Of a stretch of 64,000 nucleotides of DNA, positions 1 to 11,101 are shown one piece after another. This DNA comes from Benincasa hispida (taxonomy: Eukaryota > Streptophyta > Magnoliopsida > Cucurbitales > Cucurbitaceae): the NCBI RefSeq assembly GCF_009727055.1, contig NC_052359.1, positions 17,298,685 through 17,362,684 of the forward strand, read 5' to 3'. The number at the start of each line of letters is the position of its first letter. Within the stretch, counting starts at the first letter, position 1. The notes below the pieces were generated by a model. It was not told where the DNA came from and made no database searches. It worked only from the letters and a program-made list of their open reading frames with translations. A program made the position numbers and the translations under genes.

Positions 1-21
1 CCCATGCGGTTGGCATTAAGC

Positions 22-59
22 CTGTCTCTTATACACATCTAGATGTGTATAAGAGACAG
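22..59. other. Nextera mate-pair junction adapter (assembly artefact)
   Basis: Two Tn5 mosaic ends lie head to head: CTGTCTCTTATACACATCT followed directly by its reverse complement. This is the circularisation junction of Nextera mate-pair libraries and not plant DNA. Translated it gives the well-known contaminant peptide VSYTHLDVYKRQ. Sequence on its two sides need not be contiguous in the genome. Confidence 0.97.
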
Positions 60-60
60 G

Positions 61-191
61 TTGTACACGTGTCACAATCCTCCGCATTTGCGTTGCTCAT
101 TTGCATCTTTCAATCGTGTGTCCACATGCGGTGTTATTTTTATTACTGCATGCGGTTGAAGTTCAGCTCTGGATCGACTGTCGCATTGCGC
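61..191 (-). repeat. 131-bp A-family LTR fragment between two adapters
   Basis: This stretch aligns by eye with 3807-3938 of the A-family LTR downstream (shared blocks around 'cacgtgtcacaatcctccgc' and 'gatcgactgtc'). It is bounded on both sides by mate-pair adapters, so it looks like a short library insert placed into a gap. Its placement here is unreliable. Confidence 0.8.
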
Positions 192-229
192 CTGTCTCTT
201 ATACACATCTAGATGTGTATAAGAGACAG
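192..229. other. Nextera mate-pair junction adapter (assembly artefact)
   Basis: Identical to the adapter at 22-59: a mosaic end followed by its reverse complement. The pair frames one short LTR fragment. Confidence 0.97.
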
Positions 230-790
230 ACACATTTCTGGTGGACGAGCGCACAGTATTTCTACTGGTGCAACACTACCTCAACATAGTGCATTTTGCT
301 AAGGACGGGTAAATGACACACACGCGCGCAACACACCCCTCAGCTCAGCACATTTGAGTTGGATGAACGCAAAGCATATCTTGTTGGTTCAAGATGCGTC
401 CATTATCACCATGCATACTGGATGTTGATTGTTTTATTTTATTAAACATATATATATATATATATATACTCATCAACGCAAGTGCTATTACTTGCGGTAA
501 TAAATTTTCTTCTCATTACTCAATCATTCACCAATTAAAGAATAACACATTAAATATAGAAAAGTTAAAGGAATTAAAGCAAACACAGAATTAAATGCAA
601 GGACAGTAAATGAAGAATAAATTTATAAAGTCATGAAACTAATTAATCGAAGCAATAAATGACAAAATTCAGAAATTCATAAAGACAAGAATTAAAGAGA
701 GCGTTTAAACATAGATGTGAGATATAGACCGGAATATGCGTTTCCTTGAATGAGCGCAATCCACACCTCTACAGGCAGTCCAGCTTGCCT
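230..790. other. No gene seen; (TA)n microsatellite at 449-468
   Basis: AT-rich sequence with many stops in all frames. It holds a TA dinucleotide run of about ten units. It lies where the remainder of the minus-strand gypsy pol would be expected, but no reverse transcriptase or integrase motif is visible, so the element is broken here or chimeric because of the adjacent adapters. Confidence 0.6.
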
Positions 791-799
791 CTCAATGTC

Positions 800-2282
800 C
801 TAGGGACATTTCTCCTTTCCATTAAATCCTAGGGCTTCAGAGTTACTGGGAACCGTACTAGGTGTTCTGTTTCTCAGCTCAGATACCAGCTGGCCCACTT
901 GGATCTCTAAGTTTCGAATTGAAGACGCCTGCGCCTGCATCACTGCGTCATTTTTGTCCATATACTTTTTTGGCAGAGCCTCCATATACCTTCCAGAAGA
1001 TGAGGGTTGCTAATTATGTGATTTCCTTGGTTGCCTCTGATTCGAGTTATGGTGAAAAGGAGGATTCCCTCAACTGCCACTTTGATGGTTGCTTGGCCCC
1101 CTTGGTTAGGATTCCCTCCCCAACCGAAGTTAGAATGGTTCCTCCAACCCAGATTGTAGGTGTTGCTGAAAGGGTTGTTTTGGATGGAGCATACTTGCTG
1201 GATATTCGATGGGCACATTTTTGCTACATGAGCCCCTCCACAATTAACGCAACTTATTGCGGCCACTTGAGCCGGTGCAGCGGGTTGCGCTGATTGTTGG
1301 GGGATGGCTCCTTGATTGATTGCCATCGATTGGAGGATTGAAGTTACTGCGGCCATCTGTGTGGCCAGTGTCGTCATTGTCTCCATAGGGACAATGGTAG
1401 TGTCATTCTTTCTTCTTTCAAAGCCTCTTCCTCCATAACCATCATCAATCCAATCATCCATGTTCCGCGATATGTGGTCAAGGATGAACTTGGCCTCTGT
1501 ATATATCTTGTCCATAAAACCTCCTGCCGCGGAGGTGTCAGCCATAGCCTGTGTCGATCTATTCAGGCCATTGTAAAATGTCTCCATCAAGACGCAATCG
1601 GGTATCCCAATATGCGGGCAGTTTTTCACCAACCATCGAAATTGCACCTAGGCGATGCTCAGGGTCTCATTGTCCATTTGCTCAAAGTTCAGCACATCCT
1701 TTCGCTGCCTTGCGTTGACGGCCGGTGGGAGGAACTTCTTCACGAATCGCTCGATCAGCTGATCCCATGATGTAATCTCGTTCGGCTCCAATGAGTGAGC
1801 CCACCTCTTGCCTTCGTCCCTCAAGGTGTAAGGGAACAGATACAGTCTAATACCCTTAGGGTAACACCATGTAGCGAGAAGTTGCCGCACATTTTGACAA
1901 AACTAGTCAAGTGGGCATGCGGGCCTTCACCTTGCACACCTCCAAATTGTCCTGCGTTCTGGATCATTTGCAGCATGGCTGGTTTTATTTCGAACCTTGC
2001 ATTCTCCTCTACTGTAGGCCTTGAAATCCCAGGCAAAAAATCGTACAGGTTGGGTGTCACGTAGTTCCTCATGGGAATGTTACGATCAGCAGCAAGGAAG
2101 ACTGGGTCCTGCACTGGTCATACCACCCCTTGATTTTCTACGGGTACCACATTGTCGTTATTATCTACCATATCACTGCTCTCTTTCGCCTTGCTCGATT
2201 CTGGCATGCTCGTGCACGGATAGTACGCTCGATCTTAGGGCCAGCTACAAATTCTGGGTCAGTTCTAGAGCTCATAAGCCAT
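800..2282 (-). pseudogene. Broken gag of a Ty3/gypsy (Athila/Tat-like) element A
   Basis: Read on the minus strand from the primer site, the conserved plant gypsy gag runs through several frames: the N-terminal piece with NYVTPNLYDFLPGISRP and GQFGGVQGEGPHAHL (2114-1821), the capsid-like core with LYLFPYTLRDEGKRWAHSL (1890-1648), then a 235-residue segment (1647-940) with a zinc knuckle CVNCGGAHVAKMC near 1212-1250 and the NNPFSNTYNLGWRNH block, and a C-terminal helical piece (985-800) with MDKNDAVMQAQASSIRNLE. Frameshifts and stops separate the pieces, so no full Gag can be made. Gag would package element RNA into virus-like particles. It follows the 5' LTR and primer site at 2371-4230. The order fits an Athila/Tat-lineage element; no pol is present. 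Confidence 0.85.
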
Positions 2283-2370
2283 CAGACTGCGCTCTGCGTT
2301 GAACAGCCAGTACAACGAGATCTGTCCTGCAAAATACCACAAACACACTCAAATAATAAATCGTTAACCA

Positions 2371-2389
2371 GTCCCCGACAACGGCGCCA
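2371..2389 (-). promoter_or_regulatory. Primer binding site (tRNA-Asp) of element A
   Basis: On the minus strand this reads TGGCGCCGTTGTCGGGGAC, complementary with one mismatch to the 3' end of plant tRNA-Asp (…CCCCGGCAACGGCGCCA). It starts six bases inside the LTR end. It would prime minus-strand DNA synthesis. Confidence 0.9.
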
Positions 2390-2395
2390 TAAACT

Positions 2396-4230
2396 TGTAA
2401 CGCAAAAATTCTACTATGATGCAAAGTTCAAGTCCATGCCATAAACTTGTTGTCATAGATTTTATGCAATGATATGCGATACTACTTCTAGATATGCATT
2501 ATTCGTGAGAATCTTGTAGTATACTATGCGTTGTCACAAGTTTCCTTGCGTTGAAACCAAGTATAATTTCACCCTAAGTTTCTCGGTGTGATCCAAGATC
2601 GAACACAGGGATTGTTTTATGTTAATTGCGTTATATTTGTGATACATGCGATTGGGGGTTTTTCAAATTAATAAAGGTTGTTTGTACAGGTATTTGAATA
2701 CGATAAAGTAAAGGTAAGCTATAAAAATGCGATAATAAAGTAAATTGCGGTAAAAGTAAATTGCGATAGAATAAACCTAAGCTATGTTGATACAAGATAC
2801 AGGTTCATGATACAAGATACTGAGGGTGAGACTGACTGTGAAGATTATACAAAGATCGTGTTATGTGGTGGCAAGTCTTATGTGTGAAACAGAAAGAGAA
2901 AAGATAATTAGTACAAACATCGCAAGTTCCTTAATTGCGTTAAAGGCATAAGTACGGTTTCGCTTTTACCTTTGCGTACACTTCTCGGTGATCGGCTACG
3001 TTCCCACATCTCTATGGTGAAACAGGGACAAACGTAATGAACGCATGGTTCCTTCCATCTCTGGAAGTAGTTCTTGCTTTAGTTAACGCATTCTTCTAAT
3101 ATTCTCTTGACATATCAGAATGGCATCTTCACTTATGCTCTCACAGGTGAAGATGTCGTCTAGCATGCTTTAACTAAGCATCTTTATTTCTTTAGCACAG
3201 ATTAAGTTACTTGTTTAATTCATATTAATCACCAAGGGATTCAGAAAACATCATGGAGAAAATGATTTATGGAGGAATGAAAATAGACAGAGAAGTGTAA
3301 ATGGAAATGATCGAGACATTCAATAATACTATTTAGCGTCTGATACATGGTTGTGAATGAAGAGATTAAGAAGATGAAATACAAATGATGAATGAGAGTT
3401 AGAAACAAATACAAATAAGTGCCAATGTCTTGGCACAGATCTGGAATGGAGAATCACTTGCCGGCGTTGATGGAGTGAATGGAAGGATGAGCTTCCCTCT
3501 CAGGCTTGCTCAACCGGTAAAAGGGATCTAAATACAGAGCTTCACGACGTGGATTTGGCAGAATTGCATTGAGACTCACCTTTCAGCCTTGTCTCTTCTC
3601 TTCCTGGATTTCCTCCGACCAGAACTCAGATAAGCTCTCTCTCAATAGCCTCATATCAATTTTCCCCCATATCAAGGGTATTTATAGGCTGAACGCTTTG
3701 ACTCTCTGACTTGTGGTCCCCACTTTGTTGATATGGAAAGTCTGAAAATGGTGGAATAAATATTCCTTCTGTTATGGAATCAGTCCGTCGAATATGCACA
3801 ACGGTTAGTTACACACGTGTCACAATCCTCCGCATTTGCGTTGCTTATTTGCAACATTCTATCGTGTGCCGCATGCGGTGTTGTTTTTATTACCACATGC
3901 CATTGAAGTTCAGCTTTGGATCGACTGTCACATTGCGCCACCATTGCGTTGATCGTCTCTTCAGTATTGATTTGATGGGCGCAATGCGACGGAGATGCGT
4001 TGTTCAATTTTTGTCTGAGCCTTGATCGCAAGCAGTGACTTAATTTCCTGTAAAACAGACTTTAAATATCCTTTTCTACCATCTTAATGGTCTTAGTGGG
4101 TGTATTTGCGATAATTTATAATTATTGTATTTCTTAGCTAATTTTCATACAATTGACACAACTTTACTCTCTTTTGGCCATAATATCTAAATAAGGCAGC
4201 ATATATAACATGCATTTCTACAAGCTATCA
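2396..4230 (-). repeat. 5' LTR of gypsy element A (A family, 1835 bp)
   Basis: Minus-strand LTR beginning TGATAGCTTG at 4230 and ending TTGCGTTACA at 2396, directly before the primer site. A TATA-like tataaata lies on the minus strand near 3688-3695. The segment near 2520-2600 carries the conserved U5 block (tgtgttcgac-like, then GAAACTT repeats). The same LTR family recurs at 9209, 13107, 15928, 30003, 32668 and 40681. The LTR is inserted in another LTR (4231-6074); only the right-hand flank lies in the window, so its target duplication cannot be checked. Confidence 0.85.
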
Positions 4231-6074
4231 CAGACCATCACATAGACAACCGCATGAGAAGAAACACTCCATCGCAAGACAAACGCATCGGTCAATGCAT
4301 GGATGTTGTGGTAATCAGTCGTATGCGTCCATTGCATGGGAGTTGCGCTCGTCAAGCGATTGCGGTCATCATGTAGAGTTGCAGTGTTAAGCGAATGCGG
4401 CCATTGAATGATTGTGACTACGCGACAACGCATTTTAATAGGATCAACGCAAGGTAGGTGGAATGAACGCATCAACGCATCTACCTCGAGAAAATCCAAA
4501 GGTGATGTTGACGTTTCACCTACCACGCTGTTGGTGGCAGAGGTTCAGAAAGGACGAACGCGTGGAACATCAGACTCAAAGCAGTCCAATTAATGCTGTC
4601 GGCAGCCAAGCTCTATAAATAGAAGCCGATGAGCCAAAATTCATTTTATCCAAGGCTTTTGCTTAAGGTTCGCCTGTGGCGGATCCTTGTGATCCAGACA
4701 AACTACGTGACAAGACGCTGAGAGTTCTTCACCTCCTTCATCCATTCTGAGTGATGACCGGAGCCTTCAATTGTTGCTAGATCTCGAGAGAGTCAGCTCC
4801 TCCACCCATCCATGGCACCACCGGTAGCCTTGACGCACTTCCGCTGGAAGAAAAGTTTTGCTTCCAGCCGGTCATTTCTTTTTCCTTTCTTTTTCTATAT
4901 TGTTGTATGACATTTTGAATTAAGAAATTAATACAATGTGTTTTCAATGCATTTCTCTATTCCTTCGACTTCATCTCCATCTTCTTGTTTAGCATCTTTA
5001 CTTTCATTGCAACACTTAGTGAGATTGCTTGGGTATTGCATACTTAGTCATGTGGATTAGGGATATGAAGCATGTAGCAACCTACCGAGAGGTATGCATT
5101 ACGTGAGTGTGTGAGTAACCTTATTTGGTTAGTGTGAAGTTGCGGCAACGCCTGTCTATAGGCTAACGCAATGCTTGTCGATGAGTAAAGTTAGCAACAA
5201 CCAACTGCCTGGGAGGGTAAGTGGTTGGTCGCATTAAGCAATGTTTGTGTTGTTCACTAGGGATAGTAACAACCTTGCGTTAATCAAGTTCGTGCGGTTA
5301 CCTTGTCCTATGAGCGCATCATTCATCATTTAGGCATACTTGACAGAGTAGTCTAAAACCCAAATCTAAGACTCAAGAGAGCGGATTGGAACACATAGGC
5401 AAGAATGGGGATCTTAGAGATAAGCTCTGTTTGTCAACATTGCATCGTATACACCCTAGAATGGAAATGATATCATGTGGTCGCATATTTGTGTGGATGT
5501 CAGTTTTTCATCGCATAAATAGGAATAGAGGCTTATGTATAGGCCCTATAGTCTTAGCACATATATCGCATGTGTTCTAGCATTAGAAGCCATAACATTC
5601 GCACCGAGAGGTGGTTTACTATTGTATGTGGGTTGCATGATTGCATGGATTATGTTGACTAGGGTTGCCCTTGCGATCACTCTTATGTTTTGCAATGAAA
5701 ACATCTCCGCACTTTCCCATACATTTATTTCATGTCAAGGTTTGTCGCATCTCTACCTTTCATGCATATTCTCATTGCGTTGTCTGATAGATAGGAGTAG
5801 GAGTAGGATTAACTTAGCAACATCCACTTTATTCTTTTATTCAAACGCCACATGCACAATCACTGCAAACATATAATTACAAGTCCCTGTGTTCGACCTC
5901 AGATTACTCGAGAAACTTGTGTTCATGTTATACTTGGCGTGAACGCAAGAAAACTTGAGGTAGGATGCATGGTCATCTCATACATTCGTTAACGCAATTT
6001 TCATAACAATGCATGACCATCGACGCATGTCTATCAACGCATATCTTAGGAACATGCATAGCATAATGCGTCCA
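4231..6074 (+). repeat. LTR fragment of a second gypsy family, 5' end cut off by element A
   Basis: A plus-strand LTR-like region with a TATA box (tataaat, 4614-4620) and the U5 module 'ccctgtgttcgacctc' near 5884 followed by the GAAACTT hairpin (about 5911-5955). It ends …tcCA at 6074, immediately against the copia LTR remnant. No primer site follows, so the right edge behaves like a solo LTR inserted in the copia LTR. Its beginning lies beyond element A, outside the window. No reading frame of interest is present. Confidence 0.6.
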
Positions 6075-6185
6075 TGGGATTTGGTTGTCAGGTAAAATTG
6101 ACTTCCAATTTCCGTGCACAAGTGTACAAGATAAGAAAATACAAGTACACAAAAAAATAAACTAGGGCATAACACACCCAGTACA
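6075..6185 (-). repeat. 3' LTR remnant and polypurine tract of copia element C1
   Basis: On the minus strand the pol stop is followed by AAGTGGGAGAT, a typical copia polypurine tract (about 6186-6197), and then an LTR start TGTACTGGGTGTGTTATGCCC. Only about 110 bp of LTR remains before the inserted LTR ending at 6074. Confidence 0.7.
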
Positions 6186-6201
6186 AGATCTCCCACTTGC
6201 C

Positions 6202-7735
6202 CTAGTTCAGTAGTGGTCTGTCCCATATACCCATACTCTGCAGGTGATCCTCAAACACTATAGCCGTGAGGGCCTTCATAAACGAATCAGCAATGTTGTG
6301 CTCCAAAGCTACCTTCGTGATAATCACCCCTCGATGCACAATCTCTTGGATGAGATGATACTTCCACTTTATGTGCATTCCACGCTTATGACTACTAGGC
6401 TCACAGGAATTAGCCACAGCACCACTATTATCACAATAAAATGTGATGGGTTTTGACATGTCTAGAACAACTTCCTGATCAATCAAGAAATTCCTGAGCC
6501 AAACGATTTCCTTAACACCTTCACAAGCCGCTACATACTCAGCCTCCATGGTGGAGTCTACGATACACTCTTGCCTGGTGCTTCACCATACTACCACCAC
6601 TTCGTTAAGAGTGAACACTAATCCTGATGTGGATTTTCGAAAATCCCTATGAGTCTGAAAATCAGAGTTCTTATATCCTGTAAGTATCAAATCCTTAGAA
6701 CCATACACATGTATGTAGTCCCTCATTCTCCATAGATACTTAAGGATGTTCTTAACGGCTGTCCAGTGATCATATCTTGGATTAGATTGATATCTACTAA
6801 CTATCCTCACTGCATAGCAGATGTCAGGTTTAGTATATAATATCGAATACATCAAACTGCCCACGGCAGATGCATAGGGGACCCGTCTCATATCCTCAAC
6901 CTTTTGAGGTGTCTTAGGACACTATTCCTTAGACAAAGTAACTCCATGCCTGAAAGACAAAAGACCCCTCTTGGAATTCTGCATCGAATACTTAATCAAC
7001 ATCTTGTTAATATACGATGCCTGAGACAGTGCTAGCATTTTGTTCTTACAATCTCGAAAGATCTGAATACCAAGAACAAACTGAGCCTCTCTCAAATATT
7101 TCATTTGGAATTGGGTCGCTAGCCAGTTCTTAATTGTAGTCAATAAACCTATATCATTCCTAATGAGTAGGATATCATCTACATACAGCACTAGGTAAAC
7201 TAATAAACGGTTGATGATCTTCTTGTAGACACAAGACTCATCAACGTTTTGATCAAACCCATAAGATTTGGTTGCAGTATCAAGCCTTATATTTCAAGGT
7301 CGAGATGTCTATTTTAGTCTATAAATGGACCGATTAAGCTTGCAATATAAATGGTCTTGACATCCCTCGGCCTGTTTCTTTCTATAAATGAATCCCTCGG
7401 ACTACACCATATAAATGGTCTCCTCAAGATTGCCATTCAGAAAAGCAGTCTTGACATCCATTTTCCATATCTCATAGTCATAATATGAGGCAATGGATAG
7501 GAGGATCCAGATAGACTTCATCATGGCAACAAGCGAGAAAATCTCCTCATAGTCGACTCCCTCTACTTGGGTATAACCCTTTGTCACCAGTCTAGTTTTG
7601 AAGGTTTACACCTTCCCATCAGCACCCTGTTTCCTCTTGTAGATACATTTGCAACCTATAGGTTTAACCCCATCTGGTTGATCTACAAGATCCCAAACTG
7701 AATTGAAGTACATAGACACTTTACAGACACTAAGT
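6202..7735 (-). pseudogene. Copia C1 reverse transcriptase / RNase H remnant
   Basis: Minus-strand pieces in order: an RT N-terminus in broken frames (VWDLVDQPDGVKPIG, about 7715-7640), VTKGYTQVEGVDYEEIFS and MDVKTAFLNGNLEETIYM (7587-7402), the catalytic YVDD box in MLYVDDILLIRND (7191 onward), the C-terminal palm/connection with YASAVGSLMYSILYTKPDI (6891-6583), and RNase H with MEAEYVAACEGVKEIVWLR (6549-6202). Together these would copy element RNA into DNA. Stops and frameshifts separate the blocks, so it is dead. The integrase that should precede RT is absent; the protease remnant abuts RT near 7735. Copia order (gag-PR-[IN]-RT-RH) is otherwise kept. Confidence 0.9.
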
Positions 7736-7963
7736 TCCTCTTTAAATCAGGAACTACACATACATCATTCAAAATGAAGAAATTTGTTCTGTAAAGTTAA
7801 CTGGAGCCTCCCACTACCACAGTTGAGATGACGTGATCAGTTTAAACTCACATCCTCATCTCACCAGCATCACGCTGCCTCCAAGAACTAATTCCCTAAA
7901 ATGAAGAATAAACATTGTTAGTGGCTCCAAAGTCAATAATCCAGGAAGAATCATCATTCTCCC
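7736..7963 (-). pseudogene. Copia C1 aspartic protease remnant fused to RT (integrase lost)
   Basis: The minus strand reads SSWIIDFGATNNVYSSF then LKRNLVSVKC, the usual copia protease signature region. The catalytic triad is normally D-S/T-G; here the serine position is phenylalanine (DFGAT), and a stop follows within 10 residues. After the 'RNLVSVKC' block, where pre-integrase and integrase should begin, the sequence jumps to the RT start (MYFNSVWDLVDQP in another frame). This is an internal deletion of the whole integrase module. Confidence 0.8.
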
Positions 7964-8871
7964 CTAAACAAGTATCCAAAACAAGAAAATCACATTTACC
8001 TTGTTTGGCTCCTTTTTCTTCTCTACCAAATATCCAAGGCAATTATTCTTCCAGTGCCCATGTTGGTTGCAATGGAAACATTTTCCCTTGTCAACTCTCA
8101 CTGGTTGTCTACCCCTTGGAGCAATAGCTTGTGGGTTAGCAGGCGCCTTCCCCTTACCACCCTTCTTCTTCTTCCACTTTTTGGTGCCAGAGGAAGAAGG
8201 TGAAGACTTAATTCCAGAGGTCGAACCTTTGTGGGTCTTTTTAGATGATAAAGAAATATTTGCTTCACCCTCCTTCTCCTCGCTTTTCAACAAGGATTGA
8301 AAAGTCTGCAACTCATTGAGTAGAGTTGTAAAGTTGTAGTCAATTCATTTCAGAACAGCATTGCTACGAAAATGAAGGAAGCTATCTAGTAAGATTCCAA
8401 AATTATGCTAACTTGGTTGGCTTATCGATACTAGACCTGTTCATCTCAACCACGTTGAAGTGGATCATCATATTAAGAACATGTTCCCTAACAGATGACC
8501 CCTCTTGCATCCGTAAGTTGAAGATGTCTTTTAGAGCGTCGTGCCTATGTTGTGCGGATGGTTGTCCGAACATTCCCCTCAAGGACTCTATGGTTTCGCA
8601 TGCAGTGACCATGGACTCATGCTTCTTGGCATAAACTTTGTTAAGGTTGGCCAAGATGTACGTTTGGGCTTTCTCATTCACCCTTGTCCATTGCTCGAAG
8701 GCCTCTCGAATATTTCAAGGTGCAGTAGGAGCTAGAATAGGAAGATACTCCTCTGTGAAGACTAATCTATAATCATCGATGATAAAAATCGTGTTTATGG
8801 TATTTTTCCAACAAGAGTAGTTCTCGCCAGTTAGTTTATTTGCGACAAGCAGACTTAAGGTCGCAGTAGCC
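7964..8871 (-). pseudogene. Copia C1 gag (UBN2-type) remnant
   Basis: A likely start at 8871 gives MATATLSLLVANKLTGENY, a typical copia gag opening. An in-frame TGA follows near 8715, then the gag-polypeptide (UBN2-like) core NEKAQTYILANLNKVYAKKHE (8681-8403) and, after frameshifts, a basic Ser/Lys-rich linker and the zinc knuckle CFHCNQHGHWKNNC (8311-7964). Gag binds and packages element RNA. The leader lies immediately upstream (higher coordinates). Confidence 0.88.
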
Positions 8872-9203
8872 ATAATTAAATTGTTGAAAACAGAACAAAC
8901 TTAATTAAGTCTACTTGCATTAAACCACTTTTAGAAAACAAATCATGTTTTAGGAAAATAGTTTAGTGTACCCTAAGTGAGATTTATTTTGCAATGATGC
9001 TTTAGTGAGGCAAGACAAAATTCACCATAGGGTGATCAAGTGCCCTTTCACTAAAATGAGACATTGTCACCCATTAGATAGAAACAACGCATTATAACTA
9101 AATCTAATAATCACCATTGTTCGGTCCAGAATTTGTTAACATCCTTAACAATTCTATGTAAGTGTAACACCTCATTTTAGGTCTTAGAGTCCTGCCCAAA
9201 TGA
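8872..9203 (-). other. Copia C1 5' leader, proximal part
   Basis: Noncoding sequence just upstream of gag on the minus strand. It continues on the far side of the solo LTR at 11102-12000; a related leader copy on the opposite strand lies at about 36000-36615. No gene seen. Confidence 0.7.
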
Positions 9204-9208
9204 GCCAA
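9204..9208. repeat. Target site duplication GCCAA (left)
   Basis: GCCAA immediately before the LTR start TGATAACTTG; the identical pentamer follows the LTR at 11097-11101. Confidence 0.9.
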
Positions 9209-11096
9209 TGATAACTTGTAGAAATACAAGTTATTTATGCTGCCTTATTTAGATATTGCGGCCAAAAGATAAGGATTATGCATCGATTGTATGAAAATTA
9301 TCTCTGAAACACAATAATTATGAATTATCGCAATTACATCCATTAACATCGTCAAGATGGTAGAAGAGGATATTTTTACTCTATTTTGTTGGAAACAAAG
9401 TCACCCCTTGCGATCAAGGTTCAACGAGAAACTGAACAATGCATCTCTGTTACATTGCGCCCGTCAAATCACAATGAGGAAACAATTAACGCAATGATGG
9501 CGGAATGCGATAGTCGATCTAGAGCTGAATTTCAACCGCATGCGAGCAACCGATCGAAAGATGCAGTTGAGCAACGCAAACGCGGAGGATTGTGACACGT
9601 GTACGACTAATCGTTGTGCAGATTTGACAGTCTGATTGCATAACAGAAGGAATATTTATTCTCCATCTTTGGAATTTCTATAACAAGAAAGGGGTCCACA
9701 ATGCAAGAGTCAAAGCTTTCCACCTATAAATACCCCCATAGAATTCAGAGAAGATATACTTGATACAGGTATAATTGATACGAGGGCTAATTGCTGCTAG
9801 ATTATTGAGAGAAAAGCTGAGCTAAGTACTGATCCGAAGAAATTCGGGAAGAGAAGAGACAAGGCCGAGAGGTGAGTCTTAGTGAGAATCTGCCAGATCC
9901 CTGCCGTGAAGCTCTGTGCTTAGATCCCTACTATCGGTTGAGCAAGCCTGAGAGGGAAGCTCATCCATCCGTTCACTTCATCCACACCGACAAGAAAATC
10001 TCCATCCAGATCGGCGCTAAGACGTTGGCGCTTATTTGTATTTGTTTCTAACTCTATTTCATCAAGTGTATTTCATCTTCTTAATCTCTTCATTCACAAA
10101 TCATGTATCAGACGCTAAATAGTTTTATTGAATGTCTTGATCACTTTCATTTCCACTTCTCTGTCTACTTCTGTTCCTCCATTAATCGATTTCTCCATGA
10201 AGTTTTCTTAATACCTTGGTAATTAATATGGATTAAACGAGTAACTTAATCTGTGCTAAAGGGATAAATTCGTTTAGCTAAGGCATGCTAAACGACATCT
10301 TCACCTGTGAGAGCATAAGTGAAGATGTCATTCTGATATGTCGAGAGAAGGTTAGAAGAATGCGTTAACTAAAGCGAGTAGTACTTCTAGAGATGGAAGC
10401 AACCTTGCGTTCATTACGTTCATCCCTGTTTCACCACAGAGGTATGGGAACGTGGCCGATCACCGAGAGGTGTACGCCAAGGGAAAAGTGGAATAGTACT
10501 TATATCTTTAACGCAATTAAGGAACTTGTGTTGTTTATATTAGTTATCTTTTCTATTTCTTCTTCGTACATAAGACTTGTCACCGCATTACACGATCTAT
10601 GCATAATCTTCACAGCCAGCCTTGACCTCAGTATCTTGTATCATGAAACTTGTATCTTGTATCATCTTAGCTTAGATTTACTTTATCACAATTTACTTTA
10701 ACGAAATTTATGTTATTATTGCATTTTTACCGCTTTACTTTACTTTATCGCATGTTTAATTTCCTGTACATAAGAACTTTATTAACTTGAAAAAATCCCC
10801 TAGACGCATGTATTACAAGCATAATGCAATAACCTAAAACAGTCCTTGTGTTCGACCTCGAATCACACTGAGAAACTTGCGGTGAAATTATACTTGGTTT
10901 CAACGCAAGGAAACTTGTGACAACGCACAACATACTACAAGAGCATTTGTCAATAAAGCATATTTACAAGTAGTATCACATATCATCATCGCATAAAATC
11001 TATTTCACAACAAGTTTATGACGCATAAGATTACATTTTGCGTTTACAAGTTTATGGCATGGATATGCATTGCATTTACAAATTTTGCGATTGTCA
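9209..11096 (+). repeat. Solo LTR, A-family gypsy (1888 bp)
   Basis: Begins TGATAACTTGTAGAAATACA and ends GCGATTGTCA, flanked by perfect 5-bp GCCAA duplications and splitting a copia leader. TATA box tataaat at 9725-9731; conserved U5 module around 10850-10925. There is no primer site to its right and no polypurine tract to its left, so it is a true solo LTR left by LTR-LTR recombination. Bases 3-26 form a perfect 10-bp hairpin with a GAAA loop. Confidence 0.95.
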
Positions 11097-11101
11097 GCCA
11101 A
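11097..11101. repeat. Target site duplication GCCAA (right)
   Basis: Matches 9204-9208 exactly; copia leader sequence resumes directly after. Confidence 0.9.

Noticed and set aside
72..289. Two ~60-aa frames containing VSYTHLDVYKRQ
   Set aside because: The peptide is the translation of the mate-pair adapter; both strands show it because the adapter is palindromic.
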